Part shown: in pieces, positions 51,239-63,800 of the stretch
Layout: each line of letters begins with the position of its first letter
Numbering within the stretch: the first letter of the stretch is position 1
NCBI RefSeq assembly: GCF_030247185.1
Contig: NC_080571.1
Coordinates: 4,332,001 to 4,396,000, forward strand
Direction: 5' to 3'
Source of the DNA: Malaya genurostris
Taxonomy: Eukaryota; Arthropoda; Insecta; Diptera; Culicidae
DNA length: 64,000 nucleotides
The notes under the pieces: generated by a model
Database searches by the model: none
Told to the model about the DNA's origin: nothing
What the model saw: the letters and a program-made list of their open reading frames with translations, nothing else
Program-made: the position numbers and the translations under genes

Positions 51239-52420
51239 ACGGGTAAAATTATTCGTCACAATTTCGAAGGAATTCTCGATTTTTTCATGTAACACGGCTC
51301 ATTAGGCGGCGCACACCTTCTTCGTCCATCGTTTTAGCTATCTTATTCCACCAGGTCGTCATCTGATTGATGTCTTTGACCACCTTTCCCTTTGCCTTGA
51401 GTCTCCTCTTCATTATTGCGTAGTATTTCTCAATAGGGCGGAACTGGGGGCAGTTGGGTGGGTTAAGGTTTTTTTGGAATAAACTGGACCCCTTTCTCTG
51501 CATACCATTCTTGAACGACTTTGCTGTAATGACAGCTTGCCAAATCTGGCCAAAACATTACGGGATGGTCGTTGGATCGAATGAACGGCAAAATTCGTTT
51601 TTGGAGACACTCGTTTTGGTATAGTTCCGATGTCATTGTCTTATTTGTAACGAAAACTTTCATTTTTTGCCACATCTGCAAAAGCCTTGCCAAATCGAAA
51701 ATTTTCTTGCAAATTTGTCGGCAAAAACAAATTTAAATTTGGCTGAACATCCCTCCGAGCCGTCGCCAAGTAAAATTTTTGACCTGGGATTTGCTCGAAG
51801 TTAGCCTTGACATAGGTTTCATCGTCCATCAGAAGACACCCGTCGAACTTGGTCAGCACCTGGTCATATAGTTCCCGAACACGAATTTTGACCACACTAT
51901 TCTGTTTTATGGTCCGATTTGGCTGTTTGCTAGCGCGATACGACTTGATTCCTTCCCGGAGTCGAGTTCTCCTCACGGTACTATGGGCAACACCGAATTT
52001 TCTGGGCAAATCACGGTCCGACAGATTAGGATTCCTCTTAATCGTCTTCAAAATCTTACCACGCAGTTTCCGGTTGGAAGTTCCACTCCGACGATTGGCT
52101 TGAGGCTTTCGAATCGTCGCCAATGTTTCCTCATACCGTTTAATAACGCGCCATACGGTATTTCTGAACATTTTCAGCTGTTTAGTTAGCCTAGATGCAG
52201 ACCACAATGGATTTTCCATATAACTGTGCTCAATTTTTTTCCCTCCTTTCGGCTTCCATGTTGATTGTTTACAAAGTACAGTCGATTTGCAGAATGTCAA
52301 AAATCATACGTGAAGCTGACAAAATTCCCGACCCGTGGGCGCCAAGAACTTCCAAATCCGTCCACCAGGAGCGCCACAATATGAGCAAAAATTTGTTCCA
52401 ATTCTAAATGAAGCAAGCTT
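51119..52420 (-). mobile_element. ITmD37E family B transposon, copy 2
   Basis: 1,302 bp between inverted ends AAGCTTGCTTCAGATAGAAT and (inverse) AAGCTTGCTTCATTTAGAAT. TA follows the right end (52,421-52,422); the left TA is intact in the duplicated flank (50,786-50,787) and mutated at 51,117-51,118. It lies within the I-type LINE fragment. Confidence 0.9.
51285..52300 (-). pseudogene. ITmD37E-B transposase, copy 2
   Basis: The N-terminal part is open from about 52,270 to 51,770: WRVIKRYEETLATIRKPQAN, NPNLSDRDLPRKFGVAHSTV, RRTRLREGIKSYRASKQPNR and LLMDDETYVKANFEQIPGQK. A frameshift follows ATARRDV; then SELYQNECLQKRILPFIRSN and MFWPDLASCHYSKVVQEWYA, another frameshift, and NPPNCPQFRPIEKYYAIMKR to LMSRVT. 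DD37E spacing as in copy 1. Two or more frameshifts disable it. Confidence 0.88.
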
Positions 52421-52424
52421 TAGC

Positions 52425-54060
52425 TCTGCTGTTTTTCAACGGATCTCAATAAATTTTACACCATCGAATTTTGTGAAGTTCGTAAATTGGTTCAAAAACT
52501 TTGTAGGAGACGATTGGTAAAGCAAAACGTGCTTAATCCACCTATCAGTGAGATGATACCTTTTTTTATCAATCCGCATGTGTTTCTTTCATGAATATTC
52601 TTCGGTTTTCATGACATTATTTTAATGACCGTCGTTTTAAGCTGCAATTTGACATTTTAATCACTCATTACTCTATCTAAAAAGGTTACAATCGATTAAA
52701 CTTTTCATGATATGTCGAAGTGAGTTCCACTTTAGAATTTACGGTAATTTAAGGTACTTCCAGAGCCGGTATTCAGGAACCAGCATAAACCAAACCGATT
52801 CGTATGGCCATATGACGAATAAATTGCAATAGTTTTGAGTCCAACTTTCAAGCTTTTCGGGATTATCATCTTCTATATCAATTTTGTGTGGGACTATAAG
52901 TTTATTTTAATTTGAATTTTTTTCTGAAATTCGATTTGGCTTTATTTGAGAAAACGATTGAGCTTTGAGAAACGATTCGATACTGGAGCCGGAATTCGAA
53001 AATCGGTGTAGCCGAAGTCAGACAAATTCACCTGATTAGTTTACATTTGTTTCAATATGTTTAAAAATCAGTTAAATTGTTGGGTGCCTTCCGAATCGAA
53101 AACTGAATACCACTAAAACTGAAATAAATTTATTTGGTTGTCGACTATTCAAATCAGCAAATCTTAGATGATTCTTAGATATCATTTGAATCTTAGATCG
53201 GTTAAGCCATCTACGAGGAAAATAAGTTACACAATTTTAATTTCGTTTCACATATCATCCTGATATTCTCCGGAACCAGAAGTCGGATCCAAACATAATT
53301 CAGGAACCTTGTTTAGGAGCAAACGAATTTTCATATGAATCTGAGTTTGTAGAAAACGGTTGAGTCATCTTCGAAAATAAGGTAAAAAATTGAGTGAAAT
53401 TATTTGTCACATACGCATTTGCTGATCTCGACAAACTGATTCAAATGGTATATGGGTGTTTTGTTCTTCCAGCATTTATTGCTGTAAGCAGTTTAAATCA
53501 ATATAATTATGAAATTGTTCAGAATTCGGAAGTACTGCCATCTTTCCAATATGTCATATTCGAACGATTATGTTGCCAAAAACGAACCGTGCTAAAATTG
53601 GTCCGAGGCAAATGTCATGAAAAATAATGCTGTTCACAGTCTTTTTGGTACTTAGAAACTATTGTATGTAACAGTATAAAAAATCGTGTTTTACGTTGCT
53701 CCCAAGCCTTTCTTTGCCATACAGCGCTCAGAACTTCTACTGCTGGAATATGGGGGAAAAGTCGCTTACACAAAAAATTCGATATCTCCGTTAAAAATGG
53801 ACGGATTTAAACAATCTATGGCTTGTTGGATAGCTATTACCGTGCGGAATCTAAGTCTGAAAACATATTCTGTTTTCAAGGTCAATTGTGACAGATACTG
53901 TCAAAAAACTGAAAATTTTGACATAAAACTTCGTATAACTCAAAAAGTAAACATCCGATCTCAAAACCATTCAATAGCGTTCTGGGTGACGGGGAGACCT
54001 TTCATTTGCGACTAGTTTGATTAAAATCGGTCCAGCCATCTCTGAGATCTCGACCTCTTA
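52425..54060 (+). repeat. R-family and related dispersed repeats
   Basis: Successive modules with CCGGAACCAGAAGTCGGATC (53,271), AATCTGAGTTTG and GAGTCATC (53,337-53,370), then a second run from 53,565 related to 38,581-38,932, ending AATCGGTCCAGCCATCTCTG at 54,026. Short frames here are not credible genes. Confidence 0.5.
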
Positions 54061-54310
<250 letters not shown>

Positions 54311-54584
54311 TAAAAAAACAGCCTATCATTAATATGATGTAAAAAAGAATTATACATTGCCCTGTATGTACGTGTATGTGCAGATTTGTATTCCATTTAG
54401 TTTACATTTATGTGTATATTTGTATATCGAAAAGAGAGCTTTGTGTTATTGGACGTAAGTATTGCTGATTATAATTCCCGATATGTGTAGTAAGTCATCA
54501 GACTTCACATACTCCGATCAAAATTAAATTTTGCACACGTAATGCTGAATAGAATGTGACGGCTGAAAGCCGAGCTCACAAGTT

Positions 54585-54970
54585 GTATCGCGAATATTTG
54601 ATGAAGTTTTCCTGCGTGATAATGGACGATGAAACTTATGTGCTGGAAGACTTCAAGAAACTTACCGGAATGACTTTTTGAACTGCCATGCAAAGGAACG
54701 ACGTAGAGGAGCATTTCAGGACGAGCACAAAGGCCAAGTTTCCCAAAAAATATTTGGTTTGGCAGGCAATATGCAATATGTGGTCGAAAAAACTGAAGCT
54801 TCATCGCAACAAGGATCGAAAAAACAAGGAAATATGCCGTGCAAAATGCCTAAAGAAGTAATTGTTATCATTACTACGTAGCCACGATCGTCCCTCGTTA
54901 TTTTAGCATGATTTGACATCTTGTCACCACGCCAAAGATGTTCTTGAATGGTATAAATCCAATGCTTTTT
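54585..54970 (+). pseudogene. ITmD37E-like transposase fragment (third family)
   Basis: Reads RAHKLYREYLMKFSC, IMDDETYVLEDFKKLTGMTF, a stop, KFPKKYLVWQAICNMWSKKL and, in broken frames, a FDILSPRQRCS stretch corresponding to DLASCHYAK. The order of blocks matches the ITmD37E transposases above, but it is clearly a different family. No terminal repeats found. Confidence 0.7.
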
Positions 54971-54974
54971 AAAA

Positions 54975-55700
54975 TAAATCAGAAACTACCATTCTTTGAA
55001 AAATAACATCTACTCACTCATTCTTTGAGAAGAACTAGTTCGTTTGTACCCTTTACAAATGAATGAAATGATGATCATTGAAAATCATATTCATATCATT
55101 ATTAGCTTGAGATCGGGTATGATTTTTTTAGCGATGATATTTGATGATTTGATATTTTCGCAACACTGAACCTGCATCGATCACTAGGAGCGCTGTGAAA
55201 AAAGCTTTTCGTCCGAAAATAAAATGCCTTTTTTTTTTAATTGTCAATTAATATTTTTTAACAGAAAACTTGTAACGAAATCAAAATATTTCTAATATGA
55301 ATGATTCCTGAAATTTAAAGATTATTTCAATGTACCCACACAAAACACATACCAATGTGAATAGAAAACTAAATCAGACAGGGTAAAATGTTTTCATCAA
55401 CAGTCAAACGAAAAGTGGTGGCACACGAATGATGGCTGAATCCCCCCGGGATCGACGCCGGATTCGAAATCAGAGGAAAAGAAATAAAACATCGAAACGA
55501 GCTAAACGGTTTATGTGACACATTTGCGGCATCATGGGGAGTTTATTCTATTCAGCATCTAGTATTTATTTATTGCCTTTCTATTTCTCCTATATCTGAT
55601 TATCACTGTTCCTCGCAACGATTCGATCATTGAGACTTGACTCGAGGGGCCATTATTGACCATCCGCACGGAGAACCCGCAGATCACAAAATTACAATAT
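54975..55700. other. No identifiable feature
   Basis: AT-rich; no gene or recognised repeat. Confidence 0.45.
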
Positions 55701-55704
55701 TGCA

Positions 55705-56745
55705 ATTGTTATTTCACGCCCTGGTTGTTTCAACTAAAATGTTGTTGATTTAGCTAACATATCTGTTGATTTTGACATAACCATTCAGGTAACCGAAATT
55801 GTTGTATTCAAATGCTGTCACTTGGCGGAGAACGAAGACAGCAAAACGCAGAACAAAAAACCTCTTCATTTCACCAGAAGCGTTTCATATTGAAAATTTT
55901 CAATGGTAAATGTCATTTATGTTAGTTACGTAGTGGTCGTTTTATGTAAGTGAAAGTATGCAGAAGAATATAACAGTTAATTGTAAAACAAGTTTTCCAT
56001 GTGTTAAATAGATATTCCTACAGTATAAATAGTTTAATTTCATCTGAGAGTAATACATTCTAGGACAGTTCATGTCAATGTTATTAAAATCGCTTCACGC
56101 TTAAAAATTTGCTACTAGATTGAAGTGGTACTATTTGTATTTTCTTGAAAGTGTATCTGTAGCATTAGGTTTACCAGTGAGCCATTCTGCAAGTGAAGGA
56201 AAAATTTCCTAATTCTCTGTGACAATTTTTCTGGTGAGTTCCCTTTTGAGAATTGTAATCTTTTGGTTCATTTCTATATCCTTTGTGAGTTTAGTGATAA
56301 AGATATAAGCAGTTAATTAGGTAAAATTTCGTTGTTCAAGCAGTGAACGATTAGCTGCCCCCGAAGAGGCTAAAAGTAAAAATTATTTATTGCAATTGGC
56401 GTGTTAAGTTCAAATAACTGAATAATTGGTTGAAACAACTGAGACATTTTTTTGCTTTCATGCATACAAGTAACTTTGCTGGGATTGTGTCTTTGCTCAA
56501 TTGCACGAGTGACATCTCATTGAAACGTTTCATTATTCGCTCAGGGTGTTTGGCATTGCTCAACTGAAACGTTTCATTACTTGTTGGATGTCGTTGCTAA
56601 GCTGCCAGCACGATAAATCAAAAATGACAGATTAGTTAATACAACAGTCGATTAGTTGTACCAAATTTTAACCAATCGAAATCAGAAAACCAACTAATAT
56701 TTTAGTTGTTTTGCGATCGCTGGCTTTTCCGTGCGTAATCCTGCG
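55705..56745. mobile_element. Putative non-autonomous DNA element (TTAGTTG-rich)
   Basis: The left end has GTTTCAACTAAAATGTTGTT (about 55,727) and the right end, inverted, AAAACAACTAAAATATTAGT (about 56,693-56,713), so the termini are inverted repeats about 1 kb apart. Related motifs occur near 43,790, 60,820 and 62,380. No coding and no confirmed target duplication. Confidence 0.4.
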
Positions 56746-57300
56746 TTATGAGCAAAGTAGTCTCATTCAAAGCGAAGGTTAGCCGTTTATTTCGATGAGC
56801 AAATTTATATTGCAATAAAAATACTTTATCTTTAAATTTAATGTGAACTGAAAAGACAAACGATAGGAAAAAATACAAATCACAATAAGACTACCAAGGA
56901 AAACGGCCATGTTCAGAACTAATTGGCTCAAGTGGCACTTGAGGCACTGTTTTTTTGCTCTAAAAACGATAAGAATGGATACTGTTGAAGGAATTATTTT
57001 TTGTAGTACACCAATAATATTTCGGTGTTGCTTGAATGCAATCTGCCAAAGGTACAAAGTACTACAGGAGCGTGTCGCGTTCTGTTGCCAAGGCCAACTT
57101 GTGACGTGCAACTCGCTTGCTGCGTTCGCGATGTCATAATGACTTTACAATCTTAGGAAAACATTAATTGCTGGAAAAGGCAGAAATGCAAATTTTCTAT
57201 GCTGTTGAGCCGAATTTCTGAAAGAATTAAGAACCTTCTAGTTTAATACATGAAAAAATTTTATGATGAATTCAAGTATTTCCCAATTTTGAATAACTTA
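56746..57300. other. No identifiable feature
   Basis: Frames at 56,779-57,111 (minus) and 56,909-57,139 (plus) have no motif and overlap each other. Confidence 0.45.
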
Positions 57301-57376
57301 TTTAATTTTTTTTAATAATTATTTATTGGAACATGAGTTAAAATTAAATCATTAAGATTCAAATTGGGTGTTCAGG

Positions 57377-57531
57377 GGACGGGTGTAGCGTGATGGGATA
57401 GTCGAAGCCTTTCACGCAGCCCGCCTGGGTTCGATTCCCAACCCCGCACATAGGGTCAGAATGATTTTCTGGTCCGAAGAGGCGAATGACCTAAGATGTT
57501 AAAGCCTCTATAATTAAAAAAAAAAAAAAAA
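57377..57531 (+). mobile_element. Feilai-like tRNA-derived SINE
   Basis: About 155 bp with A box TAGCGTGATGG, a perfect B box GGTTCGATTCC, a body ending GAAGAGGCGAATGACC ... CCTCTATAAT and an A tail of about 18. A direct duplication AAATTGGGTGTTCAG lies at 57,362-57,376 and 57,532-57,546, and the empty site is visible in J1 and J3. The internal pol III promoter looks intact. Resembles the Aedes Feilai family (recognised from memory; not searched). Confidence 0.87.
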
Positions 57532-57691
57532 AAATTGGGTGTTCAGCCACAAGTGGTGACTTTTCAGCCCTATTATATAAATGATTTGGTTATTACCATG
57601 AAGACATCATTTGCTTCGTCAATTCTGAGATTTTTGTGCAGGGAAAATTGTAAACCTACTTGTATTGTGTAATGGGGAAACGGAACTTATA

Positions 57692-58636
57692 CCTTATGAT
57701 CGAAAAAGAACCGGAATTTTCATTTTAAAATTCCCGCGCTTGTTCAATCGGTAAACTTTTATTCTCTCAGCGTTAGCAACACTTTTGTACACATTCTGTC
57801 AAATTTTGACGCATATCGTACGATTAGTTTTTGTTTGGCGTCTATACAAAGAAGTTGAAAAATTTTCGTGTGGCGATTTTTATAATGAATGAAAATTTAG
57901 AACAACGGCTCACATTCGAAGCGCCATTCGGTCGATTGCTGTGCGGTTTCGACGTCATATTCATAGATCCCCACCTCATCAGTTATGATGCATTCGATGA
58001 ATGTGGGGTCACTATCTGCGTTGGAAATCATCTCTTTGGCCACATCAACACGACGCTGTTTTTGAATGAAATTCAGCTTATTTGGCACCAGCCGAGAAGC
58101 GACGCGTTTCAAACCCAAAACATCAGTTGAAATGTGTTCGGCTGATCCATAAGAGATGCCCCACAGCAATCTCTCTAATCGGTACAGAACGATTTTGCAA
58201 CACGATTTGCTTCGCCGATTCAATGTTTTCTTCAGTAACAGATGTTGTTGGGCGGCCAGGGATCTCATCATGATCCAAGCTTGTACGACCACCTTTGAAG
58301 CGTTTATACCACTCGTATGCCTGTGTTTTTCCTAGACACGATTCACCAAAGGCCTTTTCTAACATTTTCAACGTTTCGGAACACTTAAATCCATTTGCAA
58401 CACAAAATTTGATGCACGCACGTTGTTCTAAATTTTCATCCATTATAAAAATCGCCACACGAAAATTTTTCAACTTCTTTGTATAGACGCCAAACAAAAA
58501 CTAACCGTACGATATGCGTCAAACTTTGACAGAATATGGATAAAAGAGTTGCCAACGTTGAGAGAATAAAAGTTTACCGATTAGACAAGCGCGGGAATTT
58601 TAAAATGAAAATTCCGGTTCTTTTTTTATCATAAGG
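57692..58636 (-). mobile_element. Fold-back mariner derivative, copy 2 (M3)
   Basis: 945 bp, CCTTAT..ATAAGG, with TA at the left (57,690-57,691) and a mutated TG at the right. Same architecture as M1: two inverted copies of the mariner 5' end (57,692 to about 57,907 and about 58,428-58,636) with transposase codons to about 145 between, and the same junction (EWRFECEP against the inverted first codons). It carries its own small deletions, so the two copies are independent insertions of one rearranged element. Confidence 0.88.
57908..58443 (-). pseudogene. mariner transposase, N-terminal portion (M3)
   Basis: MDENLEQRACIKFCVANGFK through GRPTTSVTEENIESAKQIVL, a small deletion/frameshift after VPIREIAV (near 58,160), then YGSAEHISTDVLGLKRVASR and TFIECIITDEVGIYEYD, which has lost G of the GDE motif, ending EWRFECEP at the fold-back join. 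Non-functional. Confidence 0.86.
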
Positions 58637-59092
58637 TGTACTAACTTACTAACTAATACTGAGAGCGAATCGACTCAATTGAAGATTACATCGATTTTTG
58701 TCGGAATTTGCTTATATTATTATGTGACATTACATCTAATGGTTCTATATTTGTGAGTCCGTGTAACTCATTTGTACTAAACCAGGGAGGACGCTTCAAA
58801 ATCATTTTCAGAATTTTATTCTGAATTCTTTGAAGTTGTTGTTTGGAACAACAACTTGACCAAATTGGTACTGCATGAAGCATGGCTGGTCTGAAAATTT
58901 GTATATAAATTTATGATTTGTTTTTAGACAGAGCTTAGAATTTCTGTTTATAAAAGGATATAAACATTTAATATATTTATTACACTTTGCCTCGATTCCT
59001 TCAATGTGATCCTTGAAAGTGAGTTTTTTTGTCTTACATTAAACCTAAGTATTAAGCTTGATCAGACCATGTCAATTCCAAGCCATTCGATT

Positions 59093-60295
59093 TGAAGGCA
59101 AGGCCGCAAAAAGATTCTAGGAATTGTCCTGCCCATCGGAATACTCTGAATGGAGTAAATCACGGCAACCCGATTTAACAATACTCCGTACATGTCCAGA
59201 TTGCGCACGGCCAGCGAGCCATTTCAGATTTCACAATAATCATAATTTTTCCCAGTATTCTCATCAAATCGTTTAAGTTTTATGTTTTTCGTGCAATCCG
59301 ATCAATTTTATCTGACACTTACTACACTCCCTCTCCCTCAAAATAACCTAATAATCTTCTTTGATATATAAAAAGTATCCGTATTTGTCAAGAAGCATCG
59401 TTTCTCGTCGAATAAATTTTATATTGAACTCGAACACTTTTAAGTGAACTTAATACAGCTCTCCTCCATGATTACCCTTATAACCACCTTTGAGTAGTGT
59501 AGAAAGTATCTGTGCTCATCAAAAAGTATCGATTCACACCTTTGGTACGTGTGTCAAATTTGGTGGCGCATCGTTTAGTTATTTCGTAGTTATATTGAAA
59601 CTTACATACAGTCGCTTTTATTGGTAGATGAAGATAAATTTCTTTGAATTTTCCGACAAAATGGAATCAGATTTCTTGAAATTATGAATACTTTTGCGTT
59701 TCATTCCAATTAATTATAGCAATACTACCTAGCATGACCTTGAAATTGCCCCTCTCTTGTTTTACAAAAAATGGGAGATGGAAATTGATTTTCAAGACCT
59801 CCTTCTAGTCTAACTAGCCTCCCCCCCCCACTGAATTTCAGAATAAGCACCTCTTGTAAGAGTCACTTGCTGCAATATCCACCCTTTTGATCACCTCAAT
59901 GAATATCTTAGCTCGCCGAGAAATTGAAAAATGCCCTTAAAACCACCTCTGAATTGCAAAAAGTAACTGTGCCAAGTTTGGTACATATTTGTTGAGTTAT
60001 TCTGAAACTTTGCCGTTATATGCAAACACTTCCAGCTTCTTTATTTGCGACACTTGCTATCCTTTCACGTGTATGAATATCCTAATAACCATCTCTTAGT
60101 TGTTATAAGTCTCTGGGCCTGTCGAATAAAGATTTTCGCAAAATTCGAAACATTTTGCCTCAAATTCCCCTTGTTAGCAAACACTTATTATACACCTCCC
60201 CCTCCACTCTTAAAATATCCTTATAGCAACCTATAATAACTTAAGCTAAGATAGGTGTGGTAGTCTTTTGAGTTGTTTCGGAATTATGGTCTACA
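59093..60295 (+). repeat. S-family modular repeat, copy 1
   Basis: Starts GGCAAGGCCGCAAAAAGATT and runs through modules such as TTACAAAAAATGGGAGATGG, CTGAATTGCAAAAAGTAACT, CATTTTGCCTCAAATTCCCC and GATAGGTGTGGTAGTC. The same modules, same order and same strand, are at 63,003-63,650. C-rich runs (59,821-59,830) and short units of the kind TTTGGTGGCA...GTAGTTTCGGA recur throughout. Confidence 0.65.
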
Positions 60296-61541
60296 CTCAG
60301 GCAGTAAATATATGGATTTTCATTTAAATATCTTATGGGTTTTAGGAAAAAGAATATCGTATGCGAATCCTAAGACCGCATTATGTAGTCACGAAAATTG
60401 GAAATCCAATTAAAAGCCTTATGAAATTCATACGAAATTTTTAGGAATATTGTGCGAAATATTATGACAAACATAACTTCTCTCATATACTGCGGAATTC
60501 AGTTGTTCATATGAAAACTATTATAGTGATAGATGAGAAGTATATTGCAGACTCATAACATTATAATAGAGGTATAATTTTTGTATTAATCTTTTGAAAT
60601 TGTGATTTAGGTGAGTTTTGATTTATCATAAGATTTGCCTTATATCGTTTATCGTTAAGAAGACTTGCTACACACTCTCCCCCCTGAAAATATCCCAATG
60701 ATCATCTCTAAAGAGCAAGAAGTATCCGTGCCAATTCGTTCAGTAGTTAGGAATTTATGCCGTTACAAATATTACATTCCCCCACGCAAAGACCGAAATC
60801 AGCTTTTTGGCGAAAAAATTAGTTGATTTGCTGATTTTAGTTAGTTATTTTTTAGGACAACTGAAAAATTCTTATATTTGCTAATTCAGATTTGTTATTT
60901 TTGAACCCCTTAATAATGTAATGTAATGAATGGCCAATGAAAATGTCTTACCATTTCGGATAGTAGCTCTTTGATTCATGTGTCCTACTCTATTGTTGTA
61001 GATGCTGCTTGTAACATCACGGTAAATTTTCCAAATAATCTTACAGGGAAGTGTCAGTTTCGATTTGTTTACTTTCTTTTCTGATTATTGAGTGACTAAA
61101 CGAGTATATTTTCGTTTATTTACATTCAGATGTCGTCTCATACAAAAAGTTCAGAGATAGAAGTCGGAATGGCAAAGCAAGCATAGAATATGCAATAAAC
61201 ATGTACTTTCTGCACTGGTCACAGAAATGATTGTTAGTTAATCTTTTAATAATTCACTGATAGCTGAAAGCACTCCACAAATAAACTTAAACCAAGCAAC
61301 TTTACAGCAGTTTTACATATCGGTCATTTAGAAATTTCAAAATCTATATATAAAATATATCAAAACAATTTCAACAAGACTATCCTGTTTTGTTTTTCAA
61401 CGAATTCTGTTGCTTTGACACTTCTCATGAACTTTTGACTAATAAACTTGTTAATAAAACCAATTGCATTCTTGTTTTCTTTGTGCTGTCTTTCTGCAGT
61501 GATGATGACAGCCAAACAGCGTTAAACTATTTGATTTTAAC
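60296..61541. repeat. Mixed sequence with S-family modules
   Basis: 60,660-60,790 repeats the S-family module (GCTACACACTCTCCCCCCTG, TTCAGTAGTTAGGAATTTAT). The rest, including 60,800-61,541, is AT-rich without a recognised gene. Confidence 0.45.
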
Positions 61542-62213
61542 CAAGGATGTCTTTTATCGTATCAAAGAACGTTCACTGGCAACTCTTCAACGATTGAATC
61601 AGTGCCATCAAAGAGAGTTGGAAATCATCGCAACAACAAAAACCCGGCATGGCTCATTTAACATAGAATCGACACCAGTGCGAGAGCGAATTTCTCTCGA
61701 TGACATTTCTAAGAATCAAAGGTTAGCACGCTGCTCTGAAGCAACAAACGGTCGCTTATTCTCGTTCCGCGATCCGATTCTATACAGGCAGTTGATAATT
61801 GCGATAGAATCATTTTACTATTGCCGCTTATTCTAACTATGTGCATATAACCTTTGTATAAGTTGTGTCTATGAAAATGTCTGTGAATGCTCCACATAAG
61901 GGTTTTGAAATATTGCAACCTAGATTCTCATATCAAGTTATTCGATTCGATTTTCTGCGATAATTGTCAACTTGCGATTCTCTCTTGGGAAATTCCACAC
62001 AGCAACGATCATTATCAGACTGTAAATTTTTTTTAAGGGCGTGAAATACTCAGAGTATGAAGTGGAGCGAAGAAATGTAGCAAAATTCTCTCAAGATTTA
62101 TGCATTGAGAGACTCGAGTTCTTGTAGCATCTTCTACCGGATTGAAAATGTTGTATACAATATAGATAGCAATATAGCAGCTTCTGCCCAATTTTCGGCA
62201 ATCACCAACACTG
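61542..62213 (+). mobile_element. hAT-like non-autonomous element, copy 3
   Basis: 672 bp, CAAGGATGT at the left and (inverse) CAGTGTTGGTG at the right, with perfect 8-bp duplications ATTTTAAC (61,534-61,541 and 62,214-62,221). Minus-strand peptide blocks again match copies 1 and 2 (MQYFKTLMWSIHRHFHRHNL; GDCRKLGRSCYIAIYIVYNI; PVEDATRTRVSQC). Confidence 0.8.
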
Positions 62214-62221
62214 ATTTTAAC

Positions 62222-62450
62222 AACAAAATTAGTTGACAACGAGAATTTCGTGTGGGATTGAAATGTTGCTGGTTGGTGTCCAGGATTTTCGCCATCTAAA
62301 TATATTCGCTAAAAACAAGAACTTTTTTCAGCAAATTAAATTCTGAATATTAACCAATTTATTAGTTATTTTGGCAGTTTTGATGTTAAAATCAACTAAT
62401 TCAAAAACAGTAATACGAATCAGGCGCAAAGCTAATTTCGGTCGTTCCGC
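62222..62450. other. No identifiable feature
   Basis: Contains ATCAACTAATTC-type motifs like those in 55,705-56,745. Confidence 0.35.
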
Positions 62451-63800
62451 TTTTCAGAGGCATTCACTACATCCACCCCACACGAATATCCATATAAGTT
62501 GTACTAAAAGTATCTATGATCTTTGGAAGGAATCAATTCTCGTCAAATTAAATAAATTTTGTCATCACTCTCCCTGTTAAGTAGATCTGCTACGCTTTCT
62601 CCCCTATAAAAATATCCGTATGACCATCTTTGAAGAGCAGGAAGTACCTGTGCTAAGTTTGGTGGCAATCCGTTCAGTAGTTTCGGAATTACGCCGTTAC
62701 AAACATTACACCCCCTTTTGAGAGCACTTGCTACATCCACCCCTCTATGGTCATATTTAAGGTATGCAAAGTTTTTTATGGTCTTCAAAACGTATAGATT
62801 CTTGTCAACTTATATGAATTTTTATCATGACCCCCCCTTGTTAATGACACTTGTAAAGCTCCCTCTCCTATAAATATACACCCGAAACCATCTCTGGAAT
62901 GAAAGAAGTGCCTGTGTCAAGTTTGATGGTAATCCGTTCAGTAGTTCCAGAGTTAGGGCGCTACAAACATACGAACTTACATTCATTTTTATATATATAC
63001 TAAGGCAAGGCCGCAAAACGATTCTAAAAATTGTCCTGTCTATCGAAATACTCTGAATATTGCTAAATCCCGCAACCCGATTGAACAATACTCCGTACAT
63101 GTTCAGATTACTCAAAACTATCTAGCACGACCTTGAAATTCCCTTTCTAGTTTTACAAAAAATGGCTGATGAAAATTGGTGTTCAAAACCCCCTCCTTGC
63201 CGTCTAGATCTGGCAAGCCGCCCCTCTTCCTCTCTTGTTGGTCGACAAATAAGAAAGAAATTACAATACACACCCCTTTTTAGAGGTTCTTTCTAAAAAT
63301 TTCGTTCTTTTGATCACCTTTGGAATGAATATCTAAGCTCGTGGAGAAAAATTAAAAAAATATCCTTATAACCTCTGAATTGCAAAAAGTACCTTTACCA
63401 AGTTTGGAATAATTAAATGAGTTGATATATCGATCCTCTTTACGTTGTTGTAAATATCTGTGCCTGTTGGAAAATATCTATTTTTGGAAAATTCGTAACA
63501 TTTTGCCTCAAATTCCCCCTGTTAGCAATCGTTTACTACACTCCCCATTCCTTTAAATATTCTTGTAGTAACATATCAGCAACAATAATAGCTTGAGCCA
63601 AGGTAGGTGTGAGGTGTGGTAGTCTACTGAATTGTTTCGGAGTTAACAACCACCCTCCTTAAAAATGCTCTTAGGATCATCTGAAGTGCAAATAATATCT
63701 GTACTGTATCGTTTTTTTGAAAATTGAATCGACTTCACATAAAACCTTTCTTTTTAGGGAACTCCTTATATCAACTCTCCTCAAATACCCTTAAGGTAGC
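62451..63800 (+). repeat. S-family modular repeat, copy 2
   Basis: Two to three diverged units of about 130-180 bp at 62,560-62,990 (TTTGGTGGCAATCCGTTCAG; GTAGTTCCAGAGTTAGGGCG), the second ending CATTCATTTTTATATATATA near 63,000 like the 3' end of an RTE-type LINE. Then the GGCAAGGCCGCAAAACGATT series from 63,003, collinear with 59,093-60,295. Confidence 0.6.

Larger units (their letters stand above)
57306..59092 (-). pseudogene. Jockey-type LINE, copy J4, with SINE and mariner insertions
   Basis: 5'-truncated minus-strand Jockey. 3' UTR at 57,306-57,691, split by a SINE; then the fold-back mariner; then ORF2 C-terminus from 58,637 (FRQKS, KILKMILKRPPWFSTNELHG, AVPIWSSCC) up to about 59,092. 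Removing both insertions leaves sequence collinear with J1 27,575-26,930. Confidence 0.86.
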
